A DNA stretch of 64,000 bases from JAVBMP01 sp031552195 (GTDB lineage Bacteria; Desulfobacterota; Desulfovibrionia; Desulfovibrionales; Desulfovibrionaceae). Location of the stretch: assembly GCA_031552195.1 (NCBI GenBank), contig JAVBMT010000020.1:1-64000 (forward strand), in the 5' to 3' direction. Below, piece after piece: positions 1-7,981 of this stretch (position 1 is the stretch's first letter; every line of letters starts with the position of its first letter). The notes under the pieces were generated by a model, which was not told the origin of the DNA, did no database searches, and worked only from the letters and a program-made list of their open reading frames with translations. The position numbers and the translations under genes were made by a program.

Positions 1-71
1 ACAATTTGATTATGAAGATCGCTTCGCCAAAAAACGTGGTTTTTGGCTCGCTCACGGCGGCTACGCCGCCG

Positions 72-140
72 CGCCGTCTGAAATTCAGGCGGCGTTAGAA
101 GCCATTTTTATTTCATATTTTGATTATGAGATGGCTTCTA
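72..140. repeat. Inverted repeats at the phage-like edge
   Basis: Two hairpins sit here. One pairs 72-81 with 85-94 (10 bp with one G-T wobble, 3-nt loop). The other is a perfect 10-bp inverted repeat, 96-105 with 131-140 (TAGAAGCCAT/ATGGCTTCTA), around a 25-nt AT-rich spacer. An 11-nt direct repeat TTTGATTATGA also occurs at 5-15 and 119-129. No typical T-tract follows, so a terminator, an element end or a recombination junction are all possible. Confidence 0.45.
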
Positions 141-242
141 GGCTGAATGTCGACACAGCCCAGCATGCCCGAGCGGTTTGCGCCGGAAGCGCGCAGGGTT
201 TCCGCCCGCCGGGACGAAGCCGCGTTCCGCATGGCGTCGACC

Positions 243-833
243 CTAACGGAAAATGCTCGCGCTGCCGGATATTATGGAACCGTAGTCATACAGGTCATCG
301 TTTTTCGTCTTTTTGCCGTAGAGGCTCATGCCGCTCCCGATGCCCTGCAGCCCGGCCCCTATGGAGGCCATGTTGGCCTGGTAATGGGCCTTGTTCGCCG
401 CGTTTTGGCCCTGGGCCAGGGCGCTGGCTTGCGCGTTCAGGTTGTCAACGGCCCGGTTCTGGTACTGCCAGGCCTCGTTGGCCGCATTGAAGCGGATCAT
501 GGCGTTTTCATGCTGCGCCTCTTCCGCGTTTTCCATAAGCAGGCTGAGGTTGCTGCCGCTATCAAGCTCAAAGCCGCTGGCGGCGAGCATGGAAACGGAG
601 CCGCCGTTGGCGCGCGACGCCTGGCGGCGCTGCCTGTCTGCCTCCAGCTCGCCGCGCTGCAAGGCCCGCCGGGCTTCTTCCATATTCCTGGCCTGTTCAT
701 TATCCTGCGCCTCGGCGGCGTATTTGGCCTGGGCGGTGGCTTCTTTCGCGGCCTGATGGGCCTGAACCTGCTGCATGCCGATCGACGCCACGGTAGTGGC
801 CACCAGCAGGGCCGCGCTTACTCCGTCACACAT
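243..833 (-). CDS. Phage internal virion protein, T7 gp14-like
   Basis: A 196-residue protein resembling the small internal core proteins of podoviruses (T7 gp14 type), which are ejected into the envelope during infection. It starts with the typical MCD followed by a short hydrophobic stretch (about residues 5-20), then a long Ala/Gln/Glu-rich helix (about 20-75), and ends in a Gly-rich tail. The ATG at 833 is chosen because GGAGG lies just upstream; a longer in-frame extension has no such site. It reads away from dnaK toward the window edge. The next frame, 113-232 minus, is open for only 39 codons and runs into the repeats. No other virion gene is visible. Family assignment is by overall pattern. 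Confidence 0.6.
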   Translation of the reverse strand: MCDGVSAALLVATTVASIGMQQVQAHQAAKEATAQAKYAAEAQDNEQARNMEEARRALQRGELEADRQRRQASRANGGSVSMLAASGFELDSGSNLSLLMENAEEAQHENAMIRFNAANEAWQYQNRAVDNLNAQASALAQGQNAANKAHYQANMASIGAGLQGIGSGMSLYGKKTKNDDLYDYGSIISGSASIFR

Positions 834-1008
834 GATTCTCCTCCGTATTGTTACAGTTGTCTGAACAGCCTGAAAACAGCGGTTCGGGTGCAGGTATAGC
901 ACGGGTTTTCCGGCTTGGAGCGCGGGGCGGGGCAGGGCGACGGCAAAAAACGCCCGGCCCGGCTTGACAGCTTCCCGTAAAGCGCGGGCTTCTTTCCGGG
1001 AAGCGACC

Positions 1009-1051
1009 AAAAAGCGAAACCCCCGGCGGAATATTCCGCCGGAGGTTTCGC
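1009..1051 (-). terminator. Rho-independent terminator, probably of dnaK
   Basis: Positions 1014-1051 form a 38-base palindrome with a single mismatched pair, centred on GGAATATTCC. On the minus strand it is followed directly by TTTTT (complement of 1009-1013). It therefore terminates leftward transcription such as that of dnaK, although a repeat element separates it from the dnaK stop. Confidence 0.75.
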
Positions 1052-1208
1052 TAGAGCATTTTAACTTTGAATACAGAAGTCTATATTTTATCCACCATGT
1101 ACAAGCCCAAAGCGGCTTGCACTAAAGACACGCCGCGCTGCCCGCTTGCGGGCGTACGCTAACGCGGCCGTCAGGGCATTTAAACTTTTTCAAAGTTAAA
1201 ATGCCCTA
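1052..1208. repeat. MITE-like element with terminal inverted repeats
   Basis: The left end 1052-1071 and the reverse complement of the right end 1189-1208 agree at 19 of 20 positions (TAGRGCATTTTAACTTTGAA). Each end carries TA, as expected for an insertion at a TA target. A third copy of the end motif (from 1173) makes the right end itself a hairpin, about 1173-1207. The core 1113-1140 matches 33740-33767 at 25 of 28 positions. No coding capacity is seen. Confidence 0.6.
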
Positions 1209-1226
1209 ATGCCGTAGGGTAAACTT

Positions 1227-3116
1227 TTAATCTTTCACTTCGGTGAAGTCGGCGTCGACAACGTCGTCCTGCTTCCCGGCGGAAGGACCGGCTTCAGCCT
1301 GGCCCTGTTCCTGGGCCTTTTGCGCGTAGAGCTGTTCAGCCAGCTTGTGCGAAGCCTTGGAAAGCTCTTCCATGCCCTTTTTGATGGCATCAAGGTCGGA
1401 GCCGTCCATAACGTTTTTCAGGTCCGCTGTTTTAGCTTCAATTTCCGATTTCAGGGCGGAATCGACCTTGTCGCCCAGGTCGCCCAGGGATTTCTCCGTG
1501 GTGTAGATCAGGGTGTCGGCGTGGTTGCGCGCCTCGATCAGTTCCTGCTTCTGCTTGTCTTCGTCGGCGTGAGATTCGGCTTCCTTGATCAGGCGCTGAA
1601 TTTCCGATTCCGACAGGCCGGAAGAGGCAGTGATGCGGATGGTCTGCTCTTTGCCGGTGCCGAGGTCTTTGGCTGAAACGTTCACTATGCCGTTGGCGTC
1701 GATATCAAAGGCGACTTCTATCTGCGGCAGGCCGCGCGGGGCGGCGGGAAGGCCGGTCAGTTCGAAGCGGCCGAGGGTCATGTTGTCCGGGGCCATGGGG
1801 CGTTCGCCTTGCAGCACGTGGATGGAAACCGAAGGCTGGTTGTCGGCGGCGGTGGTGAACACCTGGCTTTTGCGGGTTGGAATGGTGGTGTTGCGGTCGA
1901 TAAGCCTGGTCATGACGCCGCCCAGGGTTTCAATGCCCAGCGAAAGCGGGGTTACGTCGAGCAGCAGCACGTCTTTCACGTCGCCGGCCAGAATGCCGCC
2001 CTGAATGGCCGCGCCCATGGCCACCACTTCGTCGGGGTTAACGGAACGGTTCGGTTCCTTGCCGAAGAAGTCGGAAACTTTTTTCTGCACCATGGGCATG
2101 CGGGTCATGCCGCCCACCAGCACCACTTCGTCTATTTCCGAAGCCTTCATTCCGGCGTCGGCCAGGGCTTTTTTACAGGGTTCGATGGTGCGGGCGACCA
2201 GGTCTTCAACCAGAGATTCCAGCTTGGCGCGCGAAAGCTTGAGCATAAGGTGCTTGGGCCCGTTCTGGTCGGCCGTGATGAAGGGCAGGTTGATTTCCGC
2301 TTCCATAGAGGTGGAAAGGTCTTTCTTGGCCTTTTCCGCCGCTTCTTTAAGGCGCTGCAGGGCCATGCGGTCTTTGGAAAGGTCAACGGTGTTTTCTTTC
2401 TTGAACTCTTCTACCAGCCAGTTGATTATGCGCTGGTCGAAGTCTTCGCCGCCCAGGAAGGTGTCGCCGTTGGTGGCGCGCACTTCAACGATGTTGTCGC
2501 CCACTTCGAGGATGGACACGTCAAAGGTGCCGCCGCCCAGGTCGAACACGACGATTTTTTCGTTGGCCTTGCGGTCGAAGCCGTAGGCCAGCGAAGCGGC
2601 GGTGGGTTCGTTGATGATGCGTTTGACTTCAAGCCCGGCGATGCGCCCGGCGTCTTTGGTGGCCTGGCGCTGCGCGTCGTTGAAATAGGCCGGCACGGTA
2701 ATGACGGCTTCGGTTACGGTTTCGCCCAGGTAGGCTTCGGCGTCGGCCTTCAGCTTGCCCAGGATCATGGCGGAAACTTCCGCCGGGGAATACTGGCGGC
2801 CTTCAATTTCAACGGCGGCGTCGCCGTTTTTTCCCGACACTATGCGGTAGGGGCTGTGTTCCTTCCAGCGGGTCACTTCCGGGGCGTCGAAACGGCGGCC
2901 CATCAGACGCTTGATGGCGAACACCGTACGTTCCGGGTTGGTCACGGCCTGGCGTTTGGCGATATCGCCCACCAGACGGTCTTTATCCGTAAAACCCACG
3001 ACAGACGGGGTGGTGCGCCCGCCTTCCGGGTTGGTGATGCATTTCGCGTCTTTGCCTTCCATGACAAAAACGCAGGAGTTGGTGGTGCCCAAGTCAATGC
3101 CTATAATTTTGCCCAT
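1227..3116 (-). CDS. dnaK: Chaperone protein DnaK (Hsp70)
   Basis: ATP-dependent Hsp70 chaperone that binds unfolded proteins in the cytoplasm and normally works with DnaJ and GrpE. At 629 residues it is full length. The N-terminal phosphate-binding motif GIDLGTTNSC (about residues 5-14), the actin-like ATPase core and the linker VLLLDVTPLSLG (about 390) precede the substrate-binding domain. The tail ends in VVDADFTEVKD. A strong Shine-Dalgarno (AGGAGGAAG) supports the start. No dnaJ or grpE is adjacent, and I found no CIRCE operator upstream. It is probably monocistronic, ending at the palindromic terminator beyond the repeat element. Confidence 0.98.
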   Translation of the reverse strand: MGKIIGIDLGTTNSCVFVMEGKDAKCITNPEGGRTTPSVVGFTDKDRLVGDIAKRQAVTNPERTVFAIKRLMGRRFDAPEVTRWKEHSPYRIVSGKNGDAAVEIEGRQYSPAEVSAMILGKLKADAEAYLGETVTEAVITVPAYFNDAQRQATKDAGRIAGLEVKRIINEPTAASLAYGFDRKANEKIVVFDLGGGTFDVSILEVGDNIVEVRATNGDTFLGGEDFDQRIINWLVEEFKKENTVDLSKDRMALQRLKEAAEKAKKDLSTSMEAEINLPFITADQNGPKHLMLKLSRAKLESLVEDLVARTIEPCKKALADAGMKASEIDEVVLVGGMTRMPMVQKKVSDFFGKEPNRSVNPDEVVAMGAAIQGGILAGDVKDVLLLDVTPLSLGIETLGGVMTRLIDRNTTIPTRKSQVFTTAADNQPSVSIHVLQGERPMAPDNMTLGRFELTGLPAAPRGLPQIEVAFDIDANGIVNVSAKDLGTGKEQTIRITASSGLSESEIQRLIKEAESHADEDKQKQELIEARNHADTLIYTTEKSLGDLGDKVDSALKSEIEAKTADLKNVMDGSDLDAIKKGMEELSKASHKLAEQLYAQKAQEQGQAEAGPSAGKQDDVVDADFTEVKD

Positions 3117-3430
3117 TATTTCTTCCTCCTGAAAATCTTTTTTTTATATTCCGCGCGGCGGTAAAACGGCTGCGCCGTGAGAAAAAGCGAATAGTGAAAT
3201 TACGTGTACAAAATAAAACAGTTTTCCATATCGTCCAGAGGGGGTTTTCTTTTTTTTGTCATTTTTTCACGCTTTAAAAGATAAATTAAATTATATTAGG
3301 CAATTGCAGCAGTGGTGTTCTTCCGGCCCGCCGGGCCATGCCGCCGGCGCGTTCTATTTTGTTGCACGGCAACGGCAGACAGGGTAAGAGGCTTAATCAA
3401 GGCGAAAGAAGCTTTTCGAGGGAGGACGTG
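3117..3430. other. Divergent dnaK / mtaD intergenic region
   Basis: This 314-base AT-rich gap holds the divergent promoters. For dnaK only a weak candidate is seen on the minus strand: CTGGAC at 3233-3238, a 17-bp spacer, TATTTT at 3210-3215. A very AT-rich stretch (about 3272-3300) could serve mtaD, but I see no clear -35/-10 pair. No heat-shock sigma-32 consensus and no CIRCE repeat were recognised. Confidence 0.4.
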
Positions 3431-4753
3431 ATGCAGCCGTGCGCCAGCCTTATAAGCGCCGAGTTGGTAGTGACCCAGAACCAGGGGCGGGAAATAATCC
3501 GTGAAGGGGCTGTGGCCATTGACAACGGCAAGATAGAGGCGGTCGGGCCGGAGGCGGAGCTCGCCGGGCGTTTCAGCCCGGCCGAAAGGCACGACCTCGG
3601 CCCCGCCCTGCTCATGCCTGGCCTGATCAACGCCCACACCCACGCCAGCATGACCGTTTTCAGAGGGTTCGCCGACGACCTGCCTCTCATGGAGTGGCTT
3701 AATAACCATATTTTTCCGGCGGAAGCCAGGCTGACCGCCCGCATGGTCGAACTGGGCGCGCTTTTGGGCTGCGCCGAAATGATACGCACCGGCACCACGG
3801 AATTTTGCGACATGTATCTGCTGGAAGAGGGCGTTTTCAGCGCCGCCGGGCAGGCCGGGCTGCGCGTTCTGGGCGGCGAGGCCCTGTTCGCCTTCCCTTC
3901 CCTGGCTTACAAGAACGCTGACGAGGCTTTCGCCCGGGCGCGGAAACAGGCCGATTCCCTGGCGGGAAACCCGCTTTTGCGTTATGCGGTCATGCCGCAT
4001 GCGGTTTATACCGTTAATCAGGCTTTTCTGGAGCGCTGCCGGGACTTTGCGGAAGAACTTGGCTTGCCGTTGGTGACGCATTTGGCCGAAAGCCGCCAGG
4101 AAACGGAAGACTGCCTCAGGCTGCACGGGGTCAGGCCGGTGGAGTTTTGCCGCAGGGCCGGAATTCTCGGCCCCGGCACAACCATCGCGCATGGGGTCGA
4201 CCTTGAGCCGGAAGAGCAGGATTTGCTGGCGGAGAAGGGCGTGAAGATTTCGCACAACCCCAAAAGCAACATGAAACTGGCCTCGGGCGTGGCCCCGGTT
4301 CCCTCCATGCTGGCGCGCGGCCTCAGCATCGGGCTGGGCACAGACGGGGCCGCCAGCAACAATGCCTTGAACATGTTTTCGGAAATGAACGTATGCGCCC
4401 TGCTGCACAAGGCGCATACGCTTGACCCCACCGTGCTTCCGGCCGGGCAGGTTCTGGATATGGCCACCCTGCACGGGGCTAAAGCCCTGCACCGCCATGA
4501 CGACGGGGCGGGAAGCCTCGTCCCCGGCGCTCCGGCCGACCTGGCAGCCCTCGATTTGACCAGCCTGAGCCTCGCGCCGGTGCATAACCCGCTTTCGCAC
4601 CTTGTTTACGCGGCCAGCGGGCATGAAGTCCGCCTGACCATGGTTGCCGGAAAAGTGCTGTATAAAGACGGGGCGTTCGCCACCCTGCGCCCGGAGGATC
4701 TCAGGGCCGAGGCGCAGGATATAGCCGGATACCTGCGGCGGGCGGAAGGGTGA
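3431..4753 (+). CDS. mtaD: 5-methylthioadenosine/S-adenosylhomocysteine deaminase
   Basis: Amidohydrolase-superfamily deaminase of the MtaD/SsnA group, converting S-adenosylhomocysteine or methylthioadenosine to the inosyl compounds for methyl-cycle salvage. The 440-residue protein has the metal-binding HTH motif (residues 69-71, NAHTHASM), a downstream VTHLAES histidine and glutamate, the GTTIAHGV histidine and GTDGAASNN aspartate. The ATG at 3431 is preferred over upstream starts because GGGAGG lies 7 bases before it. It converges with the moaE homologue. Substrate specificity within the family is inferred. Confidence 0.85.
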   Translation: MQPCASLISAELVVTQNQGREIIREGAVAIDNGKIEAVGPEAELAGRFSPAERHDLGPALLMPGLINAHTHASMTVFRGFADDLPLMEWLNNHIFPAEARLTARMVELGALLGCAEMIRTGTTEFCDMYLLEEGVFSAAGQAGLRVLGGEALFAFPSLAYKNADEAFARARKQADSLAGNPLLRYAVMPHAVYTVNQAFLERCRDFAEELGLPLVTHLAESRQETEDCLRLHGVRPVEFCRRAGILGPGTTIAHGVDLEPEEQDLLAEKGVKISHNPKSNMKLASGVAPVPSMLARGLSIGLGTDGAASNNALNMFSEMNVCALLHKAHTLDPTVLPAGQVLDMATLHGAKALHRHDDGAGSLVPGAPADLAALDLTSLSLAPVHNPLSHLVYAASGHEVRLTMVAGKVLYKDGAFATLRPEDLRAEAQDIAGYLRRAEG

Positions 4754-4802
4754 TTTTTCCTGGCGCGCGTGGGCGGAACGCATTTTGCAAGGATGTATCG
4801 AA

Positions 4803-4825
4803 GGCGCGCGGGAAGCTTCCGCGCG
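4803..4825. terminator. Convergent GC-rich hairpin
   Basis: A near-perfect palindrome (11-bp stem with one bulged G, centred on AAGCTT) lies between the convergent mtaD and moaE genes. There is no T-tract on either side, so intrinsic termination is only possible. Confidence 0.35.
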
Positions 4826-4844
4826 CTATGCGGCAAGGGCTGGT

Positions 4845-5204
4845 TTAAAAGCGCTCTTCCTTGAACACCGCTTCCGCCTTGACTTTATTGAGCAAGGCGC
4901 TGAAAGTGGCGGTAACGTTTTCACGCACGTCGCCAGCCACCACCAGGAACAAGAGGTCGTCGCCCGGCAGCAGTTCGCCGCTGTTCGCCTGGGCCAAGAT
5001 GCGAAAAATACCGGGCTGTTTTTCAAATTCCCGGCAAATGGCGTCAAGTTTTTGCCTGTCCGGTTCAACCTTTACGGATTTTACGGTCTTGTGCCCGTCG
5101 CGCGACCATGCGCGCACCACGCCGTTGTGCACCATGACCATGCCGACGTTTTCCGTGAAGCCGGGTTCTTTTTTCAAATCGGCCAGGGTTTGATTGATGT
5201 CCAT
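4845..5204 (-). CDS. MoaE-like molybdopterin synthase subunit
   Basis: A 119-residue protein of the MoaE type. The large subunit of molybdopterin synthase inserts sulfur from MoaD thiocarboxylate into precursor Z. The C-terminal half has the family pattern GELLPGDDLLFLVV and ends AVFKEERF, where K115 aligns with the catalytic lysine of MoaE. The N-terminal part (PGFTENVGMVMVHNG) is less typical, and the protein is shorter than the usual 140-150 residues. It starts at an ATG behind AAAGGAG. No other cofactor gene is adjacent. A divergent MoaE paralogue is an alternative to a true moaE. Confidence 0.7.
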   Translation of the reverse strand: MDINQTLADLKKEPGFTENVGMVMVHNGVVRAWSRDGHKTVKSVKVEPDRQKLDAICREFEKQPGIFRILAQANSGELLPGDDLLFLVVAGDVRENVTATFSALLNKVKAEAVFKEERF

Positions 5205-5239
5205 GAATGCTGCTCCTTTGAGTGTCAGGATAAAATTGC

Positions 5240-7969
5240 ATGATTGAGCTAAACGTTCTTAAAGCCAAAAATCCGCTGGGCGAAGACCATTTGATGCAGG
5301 CCAAGGGCTATGCCCTCTGGCTGGCCTGGAACGGCAACCTGAATTCCGTGCTGAGCAAAAGCCTTGAGGATTGCGGCGGAGTTCAGGTGCTGGACGACAA
5401 GGGCCAGGCCTTGTGGTTCTTCTTCTCCTCCGACGTGTTTTCCGCCCTGGCGCGGCTTTACGCATGGTCGAAGTTCAACCCGATGTTCGTCACCCTGGCG
5501 CTTTTTCCGGGCAGCCTAATCTATTCAAGCCGCAACGAACTGCTTGTGGATGTGGAAGACGAGTTCTGGAGCATGGGGGTCGCCCCGCCTCTGAATTTCA
5601 GCATATGGGTGCATAAAAGCATTTACGCCAATGCGCTCGCGATTCCCGGGCTGAGCCTGCAAAAGCAGGACAAGCCCGCCGGACTGCCAGGCAACTGGCA
5701 GTGCCTGCAGGCCGACCCGCGCCTGCCTTATGAGCCCTCGCTCGGCTGGTACGCCATAATCCACCCGCTTGGCAACCAGTTGGACAAAGCCTTTCAATCC
5801 GGCTGGCGGGCTTTTTTCGCCGCAGTTGAACCTATACTGCAACGGAACAAATTTCGCTATACCCTGCATGAAACCTTTTTGCAGTTTCCGTTGGACACCC
5901 TGCGCCAGTTCAAAATGTTCTGCCGCGATTTCCTTTCTCTGGTGCAGAAGAAGTCGGACGACCAAGAGGCTTACTGGCCGTGCAGCGTGGTGATAGTTGA
6001 CCGGAAAGGCTTGAATTTCAACAACGACCTGCCGCAGAAAATCGGGCTGGACTGGGAACAGCTCATGCCGGATTATCCGCATATGTGCATGCGCAATGCC
6101 ACGTTGCTCGGGCGAGATTTTTCCATGCACGCCGTGCGTTTCGGCATGGGCGACGACACGCCGGACACCTGGTGCAACGTCACCTACTCCAGCGGCGATT
6201 CCAAACTGTCCGGCGGCTCGCTGCCCCTGCTGGCTCCCGGCAAGCTCATGCTGGGCAAGCTGGAACACTGCTTCTACTGCGGCCAGCGCAGCCACCCGAC
6301 CCACGCCTGCCCCACGCGCCACCTGGCCGCGCGCGACCCCCTGGTCTGGAACCAGATAGCCGCGTTTGACTTCACCACCATGCGCAACGGGGTGTTCGCG
6401 ATTGACAGAACCCTTACGGAAAACCTTGACAAACTGCCGGGCCTGCTTGAGGAATCCACCCCGGCGGGCATTATGTGCCGGGCGATTTTTGACTTGATGA
6501 GTTCAGCCCAGTACCGCTCCATAAATTATATGTGGCGTATCAGAACCAAGGAATTTCCCCGTGCGGCCAGCGAACTGGCGCCGGAAGACGACAGCATGGC
6601 CTGGGGCGCGCTCAAGCGCCTGCCGAATGCCGATATGCCGGCCCTGTACAAAGAGCTGCTGGCCTATGCCCAGCGGCACAACAGGGATTTCAAGGTGTTT
6701 TCCCTGCTGGGCTTCGCGGCCCTTGAGCTGGGTGAATATCAAAAAGCCATGGATTACTGGAAAGAGGCTGAAGTTCTGAGCCCCTCCGGCATGATCCAGA
6801 GCTGGCACCAGTTTCTTCAGGCCAGGCTGCTGGAAGTTCAGTCGAATTACAACCTGGCCGGAATGCAATATTCGCAGCTGGCCTCCCAGCACTCCAAATG
6901 GCTGGAATTGCAGTACCGGGCCCTGGTTTGCCGCATCAAGAGCGGTTTCGCGGAAAAGGAAATGCCCACCTTGCTGCGGCTCGTATATAAAGATCCCCAC
7001 ATGTTCAACAAGGCCCTGCTCGACCCGGAACTGGAACGCGGGCAGATGCAGATACTCTCCGGCCTGTACGGGCCGTGGCAAAGCGCGGCCGGAAAGGCGG
7101 AAGCCGCCGCCGAAGACCTGCGCACCCTTGAAGATGAGCTTGACACCTGGTTCACGGCGGAACATGTTTTTTACCGCAAAGCCAAAGAAACCATTTCGCG
7201 CCTGCTCAGCATGGTCGGGGTAAGCAATTTCGTGGCCTTTCAGGCCCTGATCACCGGCAGCGCCCAGCTGCAAAAAGAACTGCTGGTCTGCGTGACGAAC
7301 GACGGCAAAATGTTCAAAGCCCGGCTCCAGTCTTACGCTGACCGGCTGAAGGCCATCAAAGACGAGGCCGCATGGTTCCCTTTCCCGAAGATAATGCAGG
7401 ATTTTAACAAGAATTTTAATATCTGCGCGGGCAATCTCAACTGGGGGCTGAACGTCAACCTGCATCTTTCGGAAAATTTCAAAAAGGCCCAGGTTATTCT
7501 GGATGCGGAAAAGAGCAGGCTGGACAAAATGGAGTCGAAGCTGAAGTTTCTTTGCATGGTGCGCGACGGAACGCTTTTTACCCTGGTTATAGCCAAATCC
7601 TTTCTGTGGATGGAGATAGTGGGCATCATACTGGTCATAGCCGTGGTGCCGCTGGCCCTTTACTACGGGGAAAGCAGCCAGGCCGGATGGGCCGCCGGGC
7701 TTATAGCCAAAGACGGCTGGCGGACGCAGAAAATAGCCATTCTGTTTATAAGCTTCCTGGCCTTGGCCATTTCCGCCCTGACCACGCTGCTGCGTTTTGA
7801 CAAGATACGCGCCAAGGTTTTCGCCCAGGCCAGGGTGAAAGAAGAAATGCTGGCCAAGGAACGCCGCCAGCAACAGGAAAAAAACAAGGCCAGGCCGGCG
7901 GGGAAAACCGCTTCCGGGGCGCGAGGCCCTTCGCGGCAGGGCCAGCCCGGCCGGCAGGTTAAAAAATAA
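5240..7969 (+). CDS. Large membrane protein with zinc knuckle and TPR-like region
   Basis: I do not recognise a named family for this 909-residue protein. The N-terminal half (about 1-400) is globular and aromatic-rich. It contains an exact CX2CX4HX4C zinc knuckle at C344, C347, H352 and C357. Residues about 430-600 look like helical TPR-type repeats (for example LLGFAALELGEYQKAMDYWKEAE, shown here only as a pattern of about 23 residues spanning 6704-6772). Two hydrophobic segments near 780-808 and 832-852 anchor it in the inner membrane, followed by a Lys/Arg/Gln-rich cytoplasmic tail. It lies 12 bases before lgt, so the two are probably cotranscribed. Confidence 0.75.
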   Translation: MIELNVLKAKNPLGEDHLMQAKGYALWLAWNGNLNSVLSKSLEDCGGVQVLDDKGQALWFFFSSDVFSALARLYAWSKFNPMFVTLALFPGSLIYSSRNELLVDVEDEFWSMGVAPPLNFSIWVHKSIYANALAIPGLSLQKQDKPAGLPGNWQCLQADPRLPYEPSLGWYAIIHPLGNQLDKAFQSGWRAFFAAVEPILQRNKFRYTLHETFLQFPLDTLRQFKMFCRDFLSLVQKKSDDQEAYWPCSVVIVDRKGLNFNNDLPQKIGLDWEQLMPDYPHMCMRNATLLGRDFSMHAVRFGMGDDTPDTWCNVTYSSGDSKLSGGSLPLLAPGKLMLGKLEHCFYCGQRSHPTHACPTRHLAARDPLVWNQIAAFDFTTMRNGVFAIDRTLTENLDKLPGLLEESTPAGIMCRAIFDLMSSAQYRSINYMWRIRTKEFPRAASELAPEDDSMAWGALKRLPNADMPALYKELLAYAQRHNRDFKVFSLLGFAALELGEYQKAMDYWKEAEVLSPSGMIQSWHQFLQARLLEVQSNYNLAGMQYSQLASQHSKWLELQYRALVCRIKSGFAEKEMPTLLRLVYKDPHMFNKALLDPELERGQMQILSGLYGPWQSAAGKAEAAAEDLRTLEDELDTWFTAEHVFYRKAKETISRLLSMVGVSNFVAFQALITGSAQLQKELLVCVTNDGKMFKARLQSYADRLKAIKDEAAWFPFPKIMQDFNKNFNICAGNLNWGLNVNLHLSENFKKAQVILDAEKSRLDKMESKLKFLCMVRDGTLFTLVIAKSFLWMEIVGIILVIAVVPLALYYGESSQAGWAAGLIAKDGWRTQKIAILFISFLALAISALTTLLRFDKIRAKVFAQARVKEEMLAKERRQQQEKNKARPAGKTASGARGPSRQGQPGRQVKK

Positions 7970-7981
7970 AACGGATTTTTC

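Larger units (their letters stand above)
834..1226. other. Gene-free interval between gp14-like gene and dnaK
   Basis: These 393 bases contain no convincing gene. They hold the upstream region of the phage-like gene (834-1008), a palindromic terminator (1009-1051) and a MITE-like element (1052-1208). Confidence 0.7.

Noticed and set aside
73..82. A 10-base match to the Neisseria DNA uptake sequence (GCCGTCTGAA) in a hairpin
   Set aside because: A single match in a DsrC-bearing genome is best explained by chance. No other copies were noticed in the window.
147..899. Plus-strand open frame opposite the gp14-like gene
   Set aside because: The minus-strand gene has a GGAGG site and a phage-like layout. 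The plus-strand frame has no ribosome-binding site and a composition typical of antisense.
1809..3164. Long open frame on the plus strand opposite dnaK (about 450 codons)
   Set aside because: It is antisense to dnaK, His/Phe-rich from reverse codons, and has no ribosome-binding site or recognisable domain. It is a GC-bias artefact.
3117..3337. Heat-shock control elements (CIRCE or sigma-32 promoter) upstream of dnaK
   Set aside because: I looked for the TTAGCACTC repeat and for the CTTGAA/CCCCAT pair and found neither.
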